From: Deuterostichococcus epilithicus
Taxonomy: Eukaryota; Chlorophyta; Trebouxiophyceae; Prasiolales; Stichococcaceae
DNA length: 64,000 nucleotides
Direction of reading: 5' to 3'
Assembly (NCBI GenBank): GCA_033439295.1
Contig: JAVTLE010000016.1
Location: forward strand, 372,001-436,000
Shown here: piece after piece, positions 48,796 through 60,500 of the stretch
How the letters are laid out: every line of letters begins with the position of its first letter
Position numbering within the stretch: the first letter of the stretch is position 1
The notes under the pieces: generated by a model
Database searches by the model: none
Seen by the model: the letters and a program-made list of their open reading frames with translations, nothing else
What the model was told of the DNA's origin: nothing
Position numbers and translations under genes: made by a program

Positions 48796-51700
48796 ATGGC
48801 GGCGAGGCTGCGTGGTCGGGAAGCCTCGTCGCCTCGGGCGTATTTGTTTGCAACTCAGGTGAGCCTTTGGAGACGCATATATTGCCAAACGTATGCGCGC
48901 ACCTCAACTGTTCGTCGGAAGGCCACGATCCGAACTGCACCTATCGATGGCTAAGTAGACTTCAAGCGCTTATTATAGCAGGCAAGGCGATGCATTCGGA
49001 TGTTGCGGCGCTGTCTGCTGGGAGAACCTGCTCAATCGGAGTTCTGGCATGCAAACTCTTTCATGCTGTCCCTGTGCCGGACATTGTTGAGGGGCCTTGC
49101 ACAAGTCAAGATACAACTTTTGTTGACGAAGAGGGTAGGACGCCCGGGCGGCACGCTCAGACAACCGGCAACTGCCATTTCTCGGCCCTCCTCGCGCCCG
49201 GCGGCCCAATCGCCTGAGTGGTCATCCTTGTGCGGGACAGGTGCGGCCAGCAGCCGCGTCGTCGCTGCTGCTGACGTTCCTGGCGGTGATGCTGCTGGCA
49301 GTCGCCGGCGCAGCGCCGACGCCGGAGCCAATAGAGGCGCCGCTGACCGCGGCGGACGTGCGGCGCATCGCGCTGGCCTCGGCGCCGGGGGCGAGCTCCC
49401 GCCTCGGCGGCGCGTCCACCGGCGCGCAGCAGGCGCGGGCGGCGGACGTGCCGGTGGATACCGCGTACCTAGCAGATCATCCTGAGGTGGCGAGCCAGGT
49501 GCCGCTGGCGGCGCCATCAGAGGCCGGCAAGGCGCACAAGTACTCGTCGTTCGGACAGGAGGCAGGGGCCCCCATGACGAGTGAGTTCCGAGGGCAGCTG
49601 TGTGTGTCGCTGTCACCTCCTCATTGCAGACACGGTGCCGCCCCTGCTGCGGCCTGCCGCTGCCAAAAACCCGGCTGTCATGCACGGGGGAGGGCTTCAT
49701 GCAATGGTTGCCCTGCCCTGTCACGGCAGTCAGATGCTGCTCAACTGCTGTCCAGTACTATCTGCAGTTTCAGAAACCGTGCTGCGTGTGTGTGTGAGCT
49801 TGATGCAAGCATTCTGCAGCCTCCTTTCTGAATCGTCGGCGAATGCGCTGCAGAACCCTCATCCAACAATCGGGTCGCTTCGATACCGTTTTCAGTGATC
49901 GGCGACGGCTCGCCGTTTGTGACGACCTCCGGCACAAATTTCGTATTGAACGGCCAAACATTTAATCCGTCAGGCACCAATTGGTGAGGCTGCTGTGCTC
50001 ATTCTGCCCTCGAATTTGTTTCGAGTCTTGTGTGACCAAGCTGATTACAGGCACGCGCAAGCCACATATGCACGGAGGACTGTGGCAGGGTGGCTGCTGG
50101 GCCATTGGAACATTCAAACTTGCTGAGTATGACTGTCTACTGCACAGGTACGACCTCCTGATAGTCACATCCTTCTCGGAGCAGAGCATTCTGGAGCAGC
50201 TGGCGACACACTGGCAGAATGGCGTCAGGGTGCGCTTTGCAGTGGTCCCGCCTTTTTGCTTTCTTCTGCGACATGATTGCGCTGCACGCTGCATATCTGC
50301 GCGCATTTGGCTGGCTGCTGTCCATCGCCTTGAGCCACAATTGCCCAGCCCTGTCCGTATGCATCTCCTGTCAACTCACTGCCATGCACCCGAGTGGTCG
50401 ACCGACCCCATGGCTTTGTGCCACCTGCAGGTGTTGCGTATATTCGGATTCAGCGCGGGCTACAACCCGCGTCAGGTGGTGCCTATCCCCATGCAGACAG
50501 CGCCGTTCGTGTAAGTGGTTCTGATACTCTCCTCCTTTCACTCCTTCTTGTCTGGCATCCATGCAGAGAAGACGGGTGTGGCTGTGGCTGAAGTTCTGCT
50601 GAATCCATGCAGGTACAACGAAACAGCCCTGCAGCGCTTTGACTTCGTCATGGACGCCATGGCAGCGGTGAGCGAGCACTTCCCTTGCCCCCTGCTGCCT
50701 TGCCTGCACACGATGATCCTCCTCTTACGAAGTCAGCTAGGCAGCAGCGCCCTCCATTGTCTGCCTCACAAACATTGGCGCAGCGCGCAAAGCGGTAGGG
50801 CTCCACCTAGCTGCCTGTGCCGCCATGCAACATTTCTAGTGCGGGACCTTGCTGATGCCAATTTCACAACCCACTGACATTCTGGCTCTGAACATTCGCA
50901 GGTGGGCATCCGCGCCATTCTGCCGATGGTCAACTGGGAGCACAACCTTGCTGGCGTGGAGTGGTGGGGACCCCTTTCACTAGCGCGCCTTCGCTCCAAG
51001 CTGGCTCTCGCTTCTGACACTCGTGTTCTTGTAAAGCCACTGCTCCGGTTGCCTTGTTCGTTGTGCTGGTCCATCTCGTACCGCAGCAACCCTTTCATGG
51101 GCGCCGCGTCTGGGGTGTGTTGTGCTTCAGGTGGTGCAACAGGGTTGCCCTTTGATAGACTACATCTGCACGCTGGCCACATATACTTGTACATTTCGGT
51201 TCGCAGGTACGTTAATCAGACAATCGCACTGGGATCAGCCAAGGAGCTGTTCTACACTGATGCTCGGCCCAAGGCCGCCTACAAAGACTGGGTGAGCTCG
51301 CCCCGCCTGCCGGCACAGGTTGCACTGGGTTCGCTCGGTAGCTGCGACCTTTTCAGACGCATCCTGCCCAATATCAGCAGCGCAGCTTGCGCAGCTTGCA
51401 CCGCGCTTGACCTGCTGCGCTCGCCGCCCTCGCGCAGCTGCGGACGATCACGCAGCGCATCAACACCATCAACGGCCGCGTCTATGCGAACGACCCCACC
51501 ATTTTCGCCTGGGAGCTGTGCAATGAGTGCCAGTGCGGACCCTCGAGCTCTTGAACCTGTGACTCGATCTGTGATCACAGGGGCTCCCTTTATCTGCATG
51601 TTAAATGCATGTCCTGCTTGAGTGGGCAGACGTCCTTGTGGTCATTCCCTGATGCGTGTCGGTCTCTCTGCAGCACCAATGACAACTTCGAGATCAATCG

Positions 51701-54700
51701 CGGTATTGTGCCAGGCACATTGCTGTACAACTGGCAGGTGGGCTCATGTTTGCGCCAGAATGCACGGCCGGACCGTCATGCCAACATCGTCCACCTGCGC
51801 ATGAGAAACTGCCAGGCAAAAAGGCACAAGCATGACCTAGCGGGGCTGAATGCCCGGCGACAGAGTAGGCAGGGAGCTTGCGTGCTGACGACAGTGAGTG
51901 CACGTCTGTAGGTGGAGATTTCGGCATACTTCAAGAACGAGCTGGCAGTCAAGCAAATGGTGACCAATGGCAATGAGGGATACCGCACCCGGGGCACCTA
52001 CGACCCATATGCAAGCGTCGCCTATCCCTACCTCAACTGGTGCGTGCAGCGGCGGACCAGCAGTGCACCGTACTGCACCTTGCATGTGCAGTCACTGTTC
52101 CGTTCAGCTCCCAGCCAGGTCTCCAAGGCGTTTCTGACCTCATGTTGTTGCTTGGACATTCAGGGCGAACAGCGGGCTCAAGGGTGAGCTTCTCGCAGCC
52201 AACTGCTGGCTCGCCGTGCGGTCAACACTCCTGCGCTGCTGCCACTATCGGCTTGGACGTGCTCGTTACTCATTGCTGCACTGCTGGTCGTCATCATATT
52301 GTCCAGCATTCTGATGCAATCTTGCCAACTTCATGGTGCAGGGGAGGACTTCAACCGCAACCTGAACATCAAAACGATCGATTTTGGGACCATCCACGTC
52401 TACCGTGAGCACGATCTTGCTGCCGCACAACACTCAGCAAGCACACACGGCATATCTAGTCGCTTGTTTGCACACGTGTGAACAAGCCTGTGCCCGCATC
52501 CTGTGCGGTCAATCTCCGCCTTGAGAAGCTGCGCTGGGCTGCTGTCGATACGCATGGCAGCAACGTGTGTGCACGCCTATCTGCAGCCAACAACTTTGGC
52601 GTCCCCAACACCACGGTCGGCTGGGTCAACGACTTTTTCGTGGGTAGGCATACGACCGCCACATGCAACTTGATTTTGTTCAGTCACGTCTCTGCGCTTC
52701 TTGTCTGCACATGCAGCCGTTTGCTCTCCAGCGTGTCGCCGCTGCAACCCATCGGCTCTGACCACATCCGGCCAACGGCCTGACGCCACATTCCAACATC
52801 TTCTGGCTCCTGCGCACCACGGCTCATATGTCGAGTTGAGTGGACCTTGAATGCAGGGGACCGGCAGGCACTCGCAAAGGCGGCCAATAAGCCGCTGCTG
52901 CTCGAGGAGTTTGGGGCGCCGAAAGCTTACCTTGTGCCGCGGGACGCCGTGCTGCAGAGGTGACACACCGTATACAAGGCCTGCTGTCTATGGGGCACTT
53001 CGTGCCCGGCACGCTCGCTTCAGCATGCCCTGCCGGTTGCTGTTGTGGCGGCGGCATCTGACATCTGGCAGCGTGGTGGTCGCCACAATTTTTCCCCTTG
53101 CCTCATTGCGTGGCGTAACTCTGTGGCATTTTCCGAGAATCATGGATCTACCAGCTTTGACTACCACCACCGACGTGGAGCGCAATTGGTCATGGAATCT
53201 GCCCACCTCGCAGTATATTATCAGCGGCGGACGCCTACGCTCTCAATGGTATCTTGGTCTGGGAAGTCTACGCAAGGCTGACGTACGATGACACTGGATA
53301 CGATTTCACCTACCAACAGGTGACCAAAGTGCAGCACACACGACCTAGGACCGTGTTCTGATGTCGCACTACGGCCAGGTGCCGACAAATGCGCTTGGTT
53401 CAGGCTGCAGATGGAATTGCTTCAGGGTAGTGGGGGTTTGCTTTTTCCCTGTCTTCCTTTAGTCTTGAGGCTCACTCGCCCCGACTTGGGTGCAGGTCGG
53501 TGGTGGAACAGTGCTGACGGAGCTGGCATATCAGCTGAACCGGGTAAGCTTTCACCGCACTCGCTGGAACAGCCTGGCTGTCGTCTGCATGGCTGTTGTT
53601 AGCCTGCGCTGCTGCCATGTCGCAGTTTGTCCCATCGGCAGTGGGACCGTCGCATCAAGCCTGCTCCACACCGCTACAGCAATGCTGCGCCACCACAACA
53701 TCAGCCTGGTGCCATGTGACATGGGACTGAACCTCCTGCCGTTCACATCCGCTCACTGAGCTCTGCGCCATGGCTCCAATTTTATTTTCTTTGCAATTGC
53801 CAGTAACCATTTGGGCCGCAGGTGAACGGCGCAGCGTCTCCCTGGCCGTACAACTGCGCCGCAGCGTGTCCAGACGTCCCGCCCGGAGGCGACTACACCT
53901 GCGCGCAGCAGGTCCGGCCCTTTCAGCAGCCTTTTGACTGCTCTTCAATCGAATTTCGATACATTCCTGACTTCTGTGTCGTGTCATCCTCGCGGCGAGG
54001 AGCATGATCAACCAGCCTGCTGTGCATGAGTGACTCAGGAGCTGCTGCTTCAGAAATCGAAGGCCAAATCAGCAGCGCCGTTTATCAAGTACCCAATCAC
54101 AAGGGCAGTCCGCGAATGCGTTCATGGACAGCGCTGGAATGCGCAGCGCATCACACAGCCTGCCAGACATGCGCAGCCAGGGTGCCGAGTGGTCAGCTTC
54201 CTGCGCAGGTGTCTTTCGGCGCCGACAAGTGCTGCGCGGACTTCATGCAGCAGGGATCGTCCTCGTCGCCGCGCGGCTTCTGTCTCCAGACCTGCAGCCG
54301 CTGCGGGTGTGCACTAGGTTTTAGGGTGTGTATCTGCAGCCAACCTGGCTACTTGCAAGTGCCTGCAACAACCAGCCGATGTGAAATCAGCAGCCCTCCT
54401 GCGCTTTTGTTTTGCCGCCCAGAGATGCCTCCCTGTCGCCAGCATTCAAATGGGAAAGCAACGGCAGTGTAGCTGCACGAACCAATGTTTCAACCGCCAG
54501 TTGCACGTGCCTGACTGCGCCGGCCCTGTTACCCCCAGACATCTTCCTCAGGCACTGACCCGCCTGCGTTGCGCAGGTGCAACGGCGGCCCCTACAACGC
54601 CTGCCCCGTACCCGCTGCGGCCCAGCAGCAGGCCATCCCAACGACATTCCTCCCCGGTGCGGCGCTCTCCCCGCCTCTGCCGCCGCCGCCGGCATCTCCA

Positions 54701-55060
54701 CCGCCGCCACGGCCACCGCAGCCGCCGCCGCCATCTCCGCCGCCGCAGCCGCCGCCCCCGGTGCTGGCGGCAACCACACCAGAGCCGACTGTCGACCCGG
54801 CGGTGACTAACGAGCCGACGTCGGCCCCCACTGCAGGCCTGACTGCGAGGCCCACCAGGAGGCCAACACGGCGTCCGACACGGCGGCCGACGCGGCGTCC
54901 GACACGGCGCCCCACGAGGCGGCCAACACGGCGTCCGACACGGCGGCCGACGCGGCGTCCGACACGGCGCCCGACGCGGCGCCCAACGAAACGTCGCCCG
55001 ACGAGGCGGCCGACCAAACGGCCGACGAAGAAACGGCCCACGCAGAAGCAGGCTGGTTGA
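48796..55060 (+). CDS. Secreted GH5 endo-beta-mannanase-like enzyme G with RRPT-repeat tail
   Basis: Exons: 48796-48858, 49241-49580, 49854-49983, 50148-50229, 50431-50510, 50613-50667, 50902-50963, 51207-51291, 51438-51532, 51674-51737, 51912-52039, 52164-52183, 52342-52404, 52587-52643, 52857-52959, 53214-53319, 53496-53543, 53822-53911, 54209-54306, 54577-55060. The frame closes at 750 aa. The first exon is chosen because it supplies an ATG in phase with a strong donor; it gives a long n-region before the hydrophobic core (LLLTFLAVMLLAVAG). GH5 domain about residues 145-520: FVLNGQTFNPSGTNW, proton-donor Glu329 in FAWELCNE, TIHVYP, nucleophile Glu459 in LLLEEFG. A Cys-rich module (KCCADF, GFCLQTCSRCG) follows, then a Pro-rich linker and about 60 residues of RRPT repeats. 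F and G differ by intron gain or loss (for example G splits after NGVR...TAPF and has a 20-nt exon 52164-52183). Likely wall-mannan hydrolase; substrate is inferred. Confidence 0.88.
54847..55045. repeat. 12-bp tandem array encoding RRPT units, with 60-bp higher-order copies
   Basis: Coding repeat in the last exon of mannanase G. The 12-bp unit encodes Arg-Arg-Pro-Thr. A near-perfect 60-bp block starting near 54861 recurs at 54921, so the array grew by duplication of a five-unit block. The 3' end degenerates to Lys-containing units. Confidence 0.93.
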
Positions 55061-55774
55061 ACCTTCACTGACAGTGCCACTGCGGAGGACGCGTGCCTCC
55101 AGACGGGGGCTGACGTGCTGCTGCCGCAATTTAGGCCGACACAGAAGCTGCTCCACAGCCAATGCGCCGACAAAAGTTAGATTTGTGTATGTGCAGCAGT
55201 AGGTAGGCAGGTAGGCATATTCATCCCGGGACTGACTGCCTGGTATTTGATGCATTCTTGTTTGACGCGAAGTTCAGTCACAGCCAGCTAGCACTTTAGG
55301 TTACACGTGGTGTTCGTTACAGTATTGGTCTTGCAGAGCAGGTTCAGTAGTACTGACGGTAGATCGCATTCGTGATGACCTCTTCAACATGTGAGTTTTG
55401 CCATTCGTAATGAATATGTATAAGATTATGGTGGAGCCTGTATGCCCTGGCAGCTCCCTTGGATTGGTTCTAACGCAGCTGTCCGCATTCACGTCACGTG
55501 TGCTGCCCCAAGAGAGCACCTACTTCCATTGACCGCGATCTGACAGTCCCCGTAGCGCGTACCTACACAATGTTGGAGAGGCGGGCGATCTGTTACAACC
55601 ACCCAGCAACGTTGATGAGAGACCCCCGCTCCGTGCCCCCCTACGGTTTTCTGCCGCCACCAAGCTACTGCTGTTTCTGCTGCCCAATAGGAGTGGTAAG
55701 AGAGTGACAATAAATGCAGCCCGATGCTCTCTGCAGAGGCAGCACCGCGGCGGCTGTCTGGCGCCGGAGCTCCC
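55061..55774. other. Convergent intergenic region between mannanase G and EMC5
   Basis: Holds both 3' UTRs. Three minus-strand TGTAA motifs occur, the nearest to EMC5 at 55593. Nothing else is recognised. Confidence 0.5.
55593..55597 (-). terminator. Possible TGTAA polyadenylation signal of EMC5
   Basis: TGTAA on the minus strand about 180 nt past the EMC5 stop. Assigned by analogy with other green algae. Confidence 0.35.
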
Positions 55775-56674
55775 TCAAGACACAGGCAGTGCCGCGGCTG
55801 GATGGTCCTCCGGCAGCACACGCGGCAGGACCTGCCCCCGATGATTGAAGCGCGTGAAGTCGGGCCGGAAGTTGTGGGTCTGCAGGCCCCTGCATCCCGG
55901 CAGAGGCTGTGCGTCAGGCGTGAGCTCTGAAATCCGAACACCCGGCAACAACGCAGTCAAGAAGACAAGCCGAGTGAGGTCCCTTTCCCCCTGTCCTTCC
56001 CATAGATGCGACCACCGCATGCATGCATGTGAGAATGGCCGCGGAAGCCCACACCTTGCAGGATTGACAACACTGATGCGCTTCAGGTCGCCCGACAACT
56101 GCAAGCTCCCTGCAAGGATCAGGTGGTCCGTTGAAGCGTTGGATTGAAAATCCCTGACGCAGTGATGTCGATAGGCATATGCGGTGTGCCCAGTGCAATG
56201 CCGGCGCATGGAAGATGCAGGGTGAACAGGCGGCTCGAATGTTATTTGAGCAAATTGGTGGTCGCAAGAAACATCATTCAATTGTGCTGCCAGCGCACTG
56301 CACCCCTCCACTCGGTGGTTGGCAGGAGCACGCAGGGTTTTGCGGAGTGTCCTATAGCACTTGGGACTCACCGTAGAACAGCAGCACGATGGCGGCGGCC
56401 AGTTGCACGGCAGCCAGCAGCGGCAGGCCGCCGTATTCCTGCTGCGTCACCTTCGCCTGCTGCCGGCCTGCGCTGACGGAGTGCAGGTTTGGTCAGCCGC
56501 TGCGACCGCATGCTCCATCGGCACGCCACTGCAGGCACCATGCAGCCTATCACGCATGCACCGCCCAATGCGACGCTGCAGACGGGCAGGTTGCTCACTA
56601 GAGATGACGGTGTAGGCGGCCAGGGCCATCAAGGTGAAGCCCAGCAGCGTCGCGGAGCTGCCCGCAGACGGCAT
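55775..56674 (-). CDS. EMC5: ER membrane protein complex subunit 5 (EMC5/MMGT family)
   Basis: Small subunit of the ER membrane protein complex, which inserts transmembrane segments of client proteins into the ER membrane; animal members were first described as Mg2+ transporters (MMGT1). Four exons in coding order: 56674-56599, 56467-56372, 56109-56055, 55889-55775, closing at 113 aa, the usual EMC5 size (about 105-130). TM1 is ATLLGFTLMALAAYTV at the N terminus; TM2 is LPLLAAVQLAAAIVLFY. The family hallmark FNHRG lies near the C terminus (residues TRFNHRGQVLP), matching FNHRGR in plant and animal EMC5. The start ATG directly precedes TM1, as in homologues. It diverges from the GT90 gene, also an ER-linked enzyme family. 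Confidence 0.87.
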
Positions 56675-57576
56675 CGCGCCCTTCGGCGCCGTCTCGTGGT
56701 CAGCTGCTGCTATCTGCAGTACCGAGCTGTTCGGGGCCTGCGCTGAGACCAGGGGTCGCCTAGGCAGCGTCGGAGTGTCTGGTACTGATCTCGCTGCCGC
56801 GGGTGGCAGCCAGGCGCTGGCTGAAAGTGCGCAGTGCGGCCAGCTCTGCTGCTCGGTTGTGAACAGACTGCGCCCCTTCTGCCACAAATTTCAACCAGAA
56901 CGCAAACGCACTGCTGATCTGCTGGCACTTTACACCTGCAGCGCGGCGCGAGATCAACCTGCCAAGCCAGGTGCCTAGGTGCAAACGGTTGCTCGCTGAT
57001 CCACGTGGTCAGGTTGCGAGTGCGTTGCAGTCGTGCAGGTTGCGATTCAACTTTATTTCTTTCTGTTGCCAAGAAATGCATTAGTGAGCCTTTGAGTGAA
57101 GTGCCTGCACTTGCACAGCGCACGTGAGGATGCTCACGCGTCCTTTTGCGAACAGACGCTTCTTGCAGGTTTATTCCGGTCGGTTTGAAGTTCCCCTTGA
57201 GCTCCTCGCGGTCGGCCGGCAGACGCTGCGAAAGAGTCGCTGTTCAGCGAGCAATTTGAAGTGTTTCGTTTCACGGTTCCCTTCCGTTTGCAATGTTTGC
57301 GTCGCAGTCACTTGCATCTTCTCACTTTTACGATAGAACAACGATGCGGCATTCGAACTGAATGCATGCACCACCGATTGGTCGACATCATGGACGGGCG
57401 CCGCACACGCGAGAACAGCCATGGACTGCAGCCATAGACTTGACCGTCAGCAGCACAGCCTTTCGTGAAGTATTAACAGCCTCAGAATGTCCCACTTGAG
57501 AGGCCACAACACAGCGGCACACATGCGAGGCTGCCAGTACTGACCGCCAGGCTGCCGCTCACACACATGCGGCGGC
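56675..57576. promoter_or_regulatory. Divergent promoter region of EMC5 and the GT90 gene
   Basis: About 0.9 kb between the two start codons, holding both promoters and 5' UTRs. No specific element is recognised. Confidence 0.5.
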
Positions 57577-60500
57577 ATGGCGGCGGCAGTACGATGCTGC
57601 CGCCTGCGGCTGCACACCGCGCTGTGGATCTTGCTCGCGGGTCTCGTGCTTCTCAGCGTCAGCCCGCAGGCAGGATCTTTCCGGTGCATCATAATACAGC
57701 TTTGAAAGTCTGTTACACCAGCGCAGTGCAAGGTTCATGGCAGCCACCTTCCAAGCAGGTCGCTGCTGCTGCTGCCGCCGCAGCCGCTGCTGCGGAGTGG
57801 CGGCCTTGTGCCTCGTGTATACTTTCCAGTCTGTCGTCCTCATGCCCCGCTGGTTCTAGCAGCGCCGACCTCAGGCTTGACACCAGGTCTCATGCAGCTT
57901 CGCTGAAGTGCAGGCCAGCTGGATAGAGCATCTGCGCTCCCTGAGAATCGGAGCGGCAGCAAACAGCACGAACGACGGACTGCCGTCAGCTCATGCAGCG
58001 CCAGCGTCCGCCGCCGGACCTGAGGCCGATACGGTGAGGCGGCAGCATCACGCATGGCCGGCATGCTGCTGAGGGCACCCATACCACAATTGAGCTCGGT
58101 CTTCACCTCACCTGCAGCTTGTGTCAGGGCCGCGGCGAACTGGAAGGGGCTGCTGAGCTAGACTCGTTGCACAGGCCAGATGCAAGGTAGGCAGGTGCAG
58201 CGTGCACAAGGCTGTACCGCCAGACAGCGCTGTGCGGCTCCACCCTGCAGGAAGCGCTGCGGGCAGCGGGCCTGGCGCGGCTGCTCAGCCAGGTGGACAG
58301 AGATCTGTCGCCCTACCGGGAAAAGGGCGTGGACCTGCGGCAGGTGGAGCAGCAGTACTGCGAGATCCCGCAGAACACGATACGCTTCCAGGTGGGGCCC
58401 CTAGCGCCCCGCGCCCTGCGCGCAGCCTGAGGGCATGGCAGCAACTCGTACTCGAGGTTCCTGCAGACCACGACGCGCTTCCAGGCGGGTCGAAAAGGTG
58501 CCGGGGCAGCTGCCGTGGAAAATGTCAAGGGTTCCCGAAGACGCGTGCGCCTTCAGGTGGGGGACCTGGGTGAGGATCGCATCCGCCTATCAGCTGCTGT
58601 GCCCGGCTTTTCGGAATCCTGCACGATGCGAATTCAGGTGGGGTTCCGTGAGACGCTGCAGCGGAAGAATCACCCTGCAGCGCGATGTCTGCTGCAAGGC
58701 ATGGAGTCACAGCGGCGCGATTGGGGCCGTGGCAGCATCAAGGCACCTACGGCGCACCACGGCTGAGACAAGATAGGAGTTTCCATGTGGAGGTGGCAGC
58801 AGATGCATGCACTGCATATCGGGCAGCTCGCCAACAGAGCGCCGTGAGCTGGTGGCTGCGGATCTTGCCAAACCTGCTCAGCTTCAGATATTTTGGCTCT
58901 GATTGAACCCTCATGTCACCTTGCTGCAGGTCGTCGGCGGCATGGGATACGTCGTCGGCGAGCAGCGCGGCTACCAGTCGCGGCAGCACCACATCAAGCT
59001 GGTGCTGAAGGAGGTGCGCTTGTCATAGCATGGCCCTTCAGGCAGGGCCTGTGGCGCTGCACTGCATAAATTGAATCGTCGTGGGGGCGAGACACCCCCC
59101 CGCTGCCCAGCCAGCACGGCCGCAAGCCCGAGACACTGTACCTCTCAGACTGTGCACACAGTCCCAGCCCTTGCCCGCCTGCTGACGCAGGTCATGGAGC
59201 GGCACGGGCGAAGCATACCCGACGCCGACTTCATCATGTTCACTGACGACCTCCCCGTCGGCCGCCAGGCACGATGTCCAAGACAGGCAACTCTAACCCC
59301 AAGCCTGCATATCACCAGCATCATGTTCCAACCAAGGAAACCATTCGGGGGACCGTGCAAATGATGTCCTAGGGTCTGTTGTGCTCCCTCATCTCGGGCT
59401 GTGACTGCACTCACGAGCCTAGCGCAGCGAGGGCACCAACCGCTGCCTGGCGCCTGCGCTCAGCATCCACCGGGGATCTACTGCCGCCGGCGTCCGCATG
59501 ACACCGTGCAAGCCTGCCACAAGCCCCAGACTGCGGGGGCCCTCATATGTGTCTGATCGCTGCTGGTGCCGCTGCCTGCTGCAGGGCAACCCGCAGCCGT
59601 GCCATCCTGACTGGGGCCCGCAGTTCGTGCTCAGCAAGCCGAGCGGGCCGTTTCCCGTCCACGGCGTCTCCGACGACATGCTGGTCCTCATCCCCTGCAA
59701 CACCTTTGGAGGCTTCCCAGAGGGCGGCAACCCCGGTGGGTGCCTTGGGTTTAGCGTTTAAGGCTTTGAACCCCAGTGACGTGCATGTCATGGTTCGTGT
59801 CGGCATGCTTCGACAGCCAACACGCAAACCGCAAACCCTGCTGCAGCATGGCAGCCCCGCCAGCGGTCCCAAATCCTACCTTGTGCCGTGGTTTGCCCCG
59901 TGCAGCCGCTCCTGAACGCCGGCATGATGTCGTGCACCGCGACGAGACCTGAGTCTGAGACTAGTCTGAGACTCTCCCTGACAGGCTGGCCCGAGATCGT
60001 CCCCGAGCTGCGCGCCGCGGCGGCGGGCAACAGTTGGAGCAGCAGGAAGCAGCAGCTGGCCTTCCGTGGCGGCCGCACCTCCGAGGAGCGCAAGCTGCTG
60101 TTTGACTACCTCAAAAACCACACAGAGCCGCTCTTTGACAGTGCGTTCTTGCTTGTCGCACGAGTTTCGAACCAAAGCCAGCCGGCTGCTGGCCCGCAGC
60201 GCTCCTCTGAGATCGGAACACCCCGGTCTGTGCAAGTCACTGCCGTCACGCCCGCTGGCATGCAGCTGGTGCTCTGTCGAGAGTAGGTGCGTCAGGCTGC
60301 AGCGCCACCCAGCGCGCTGGTGGTTTCGTCCTGGCTCTGAATCTGACAAGCATTCGTGGATATTGATGTCCTAATTCAAGACCGCTGCAGTCATGGAGTC
60401 GAGCGGCGACGGCCTGAACCCCGGCCGCAAGTCCCTCCCTGAGCACTGCGAGTACAAATACCTACTGCACCTGCAGGTGGGTTCTGCAAAAGGCTCAAAA

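Noticed and set aside
54592-55173. 193-codon minus-strand ORF with RVGR repeats
   Set aside because: Mirror image of the RRPT array of mannanase G, which is in frame with the GH5 gene.
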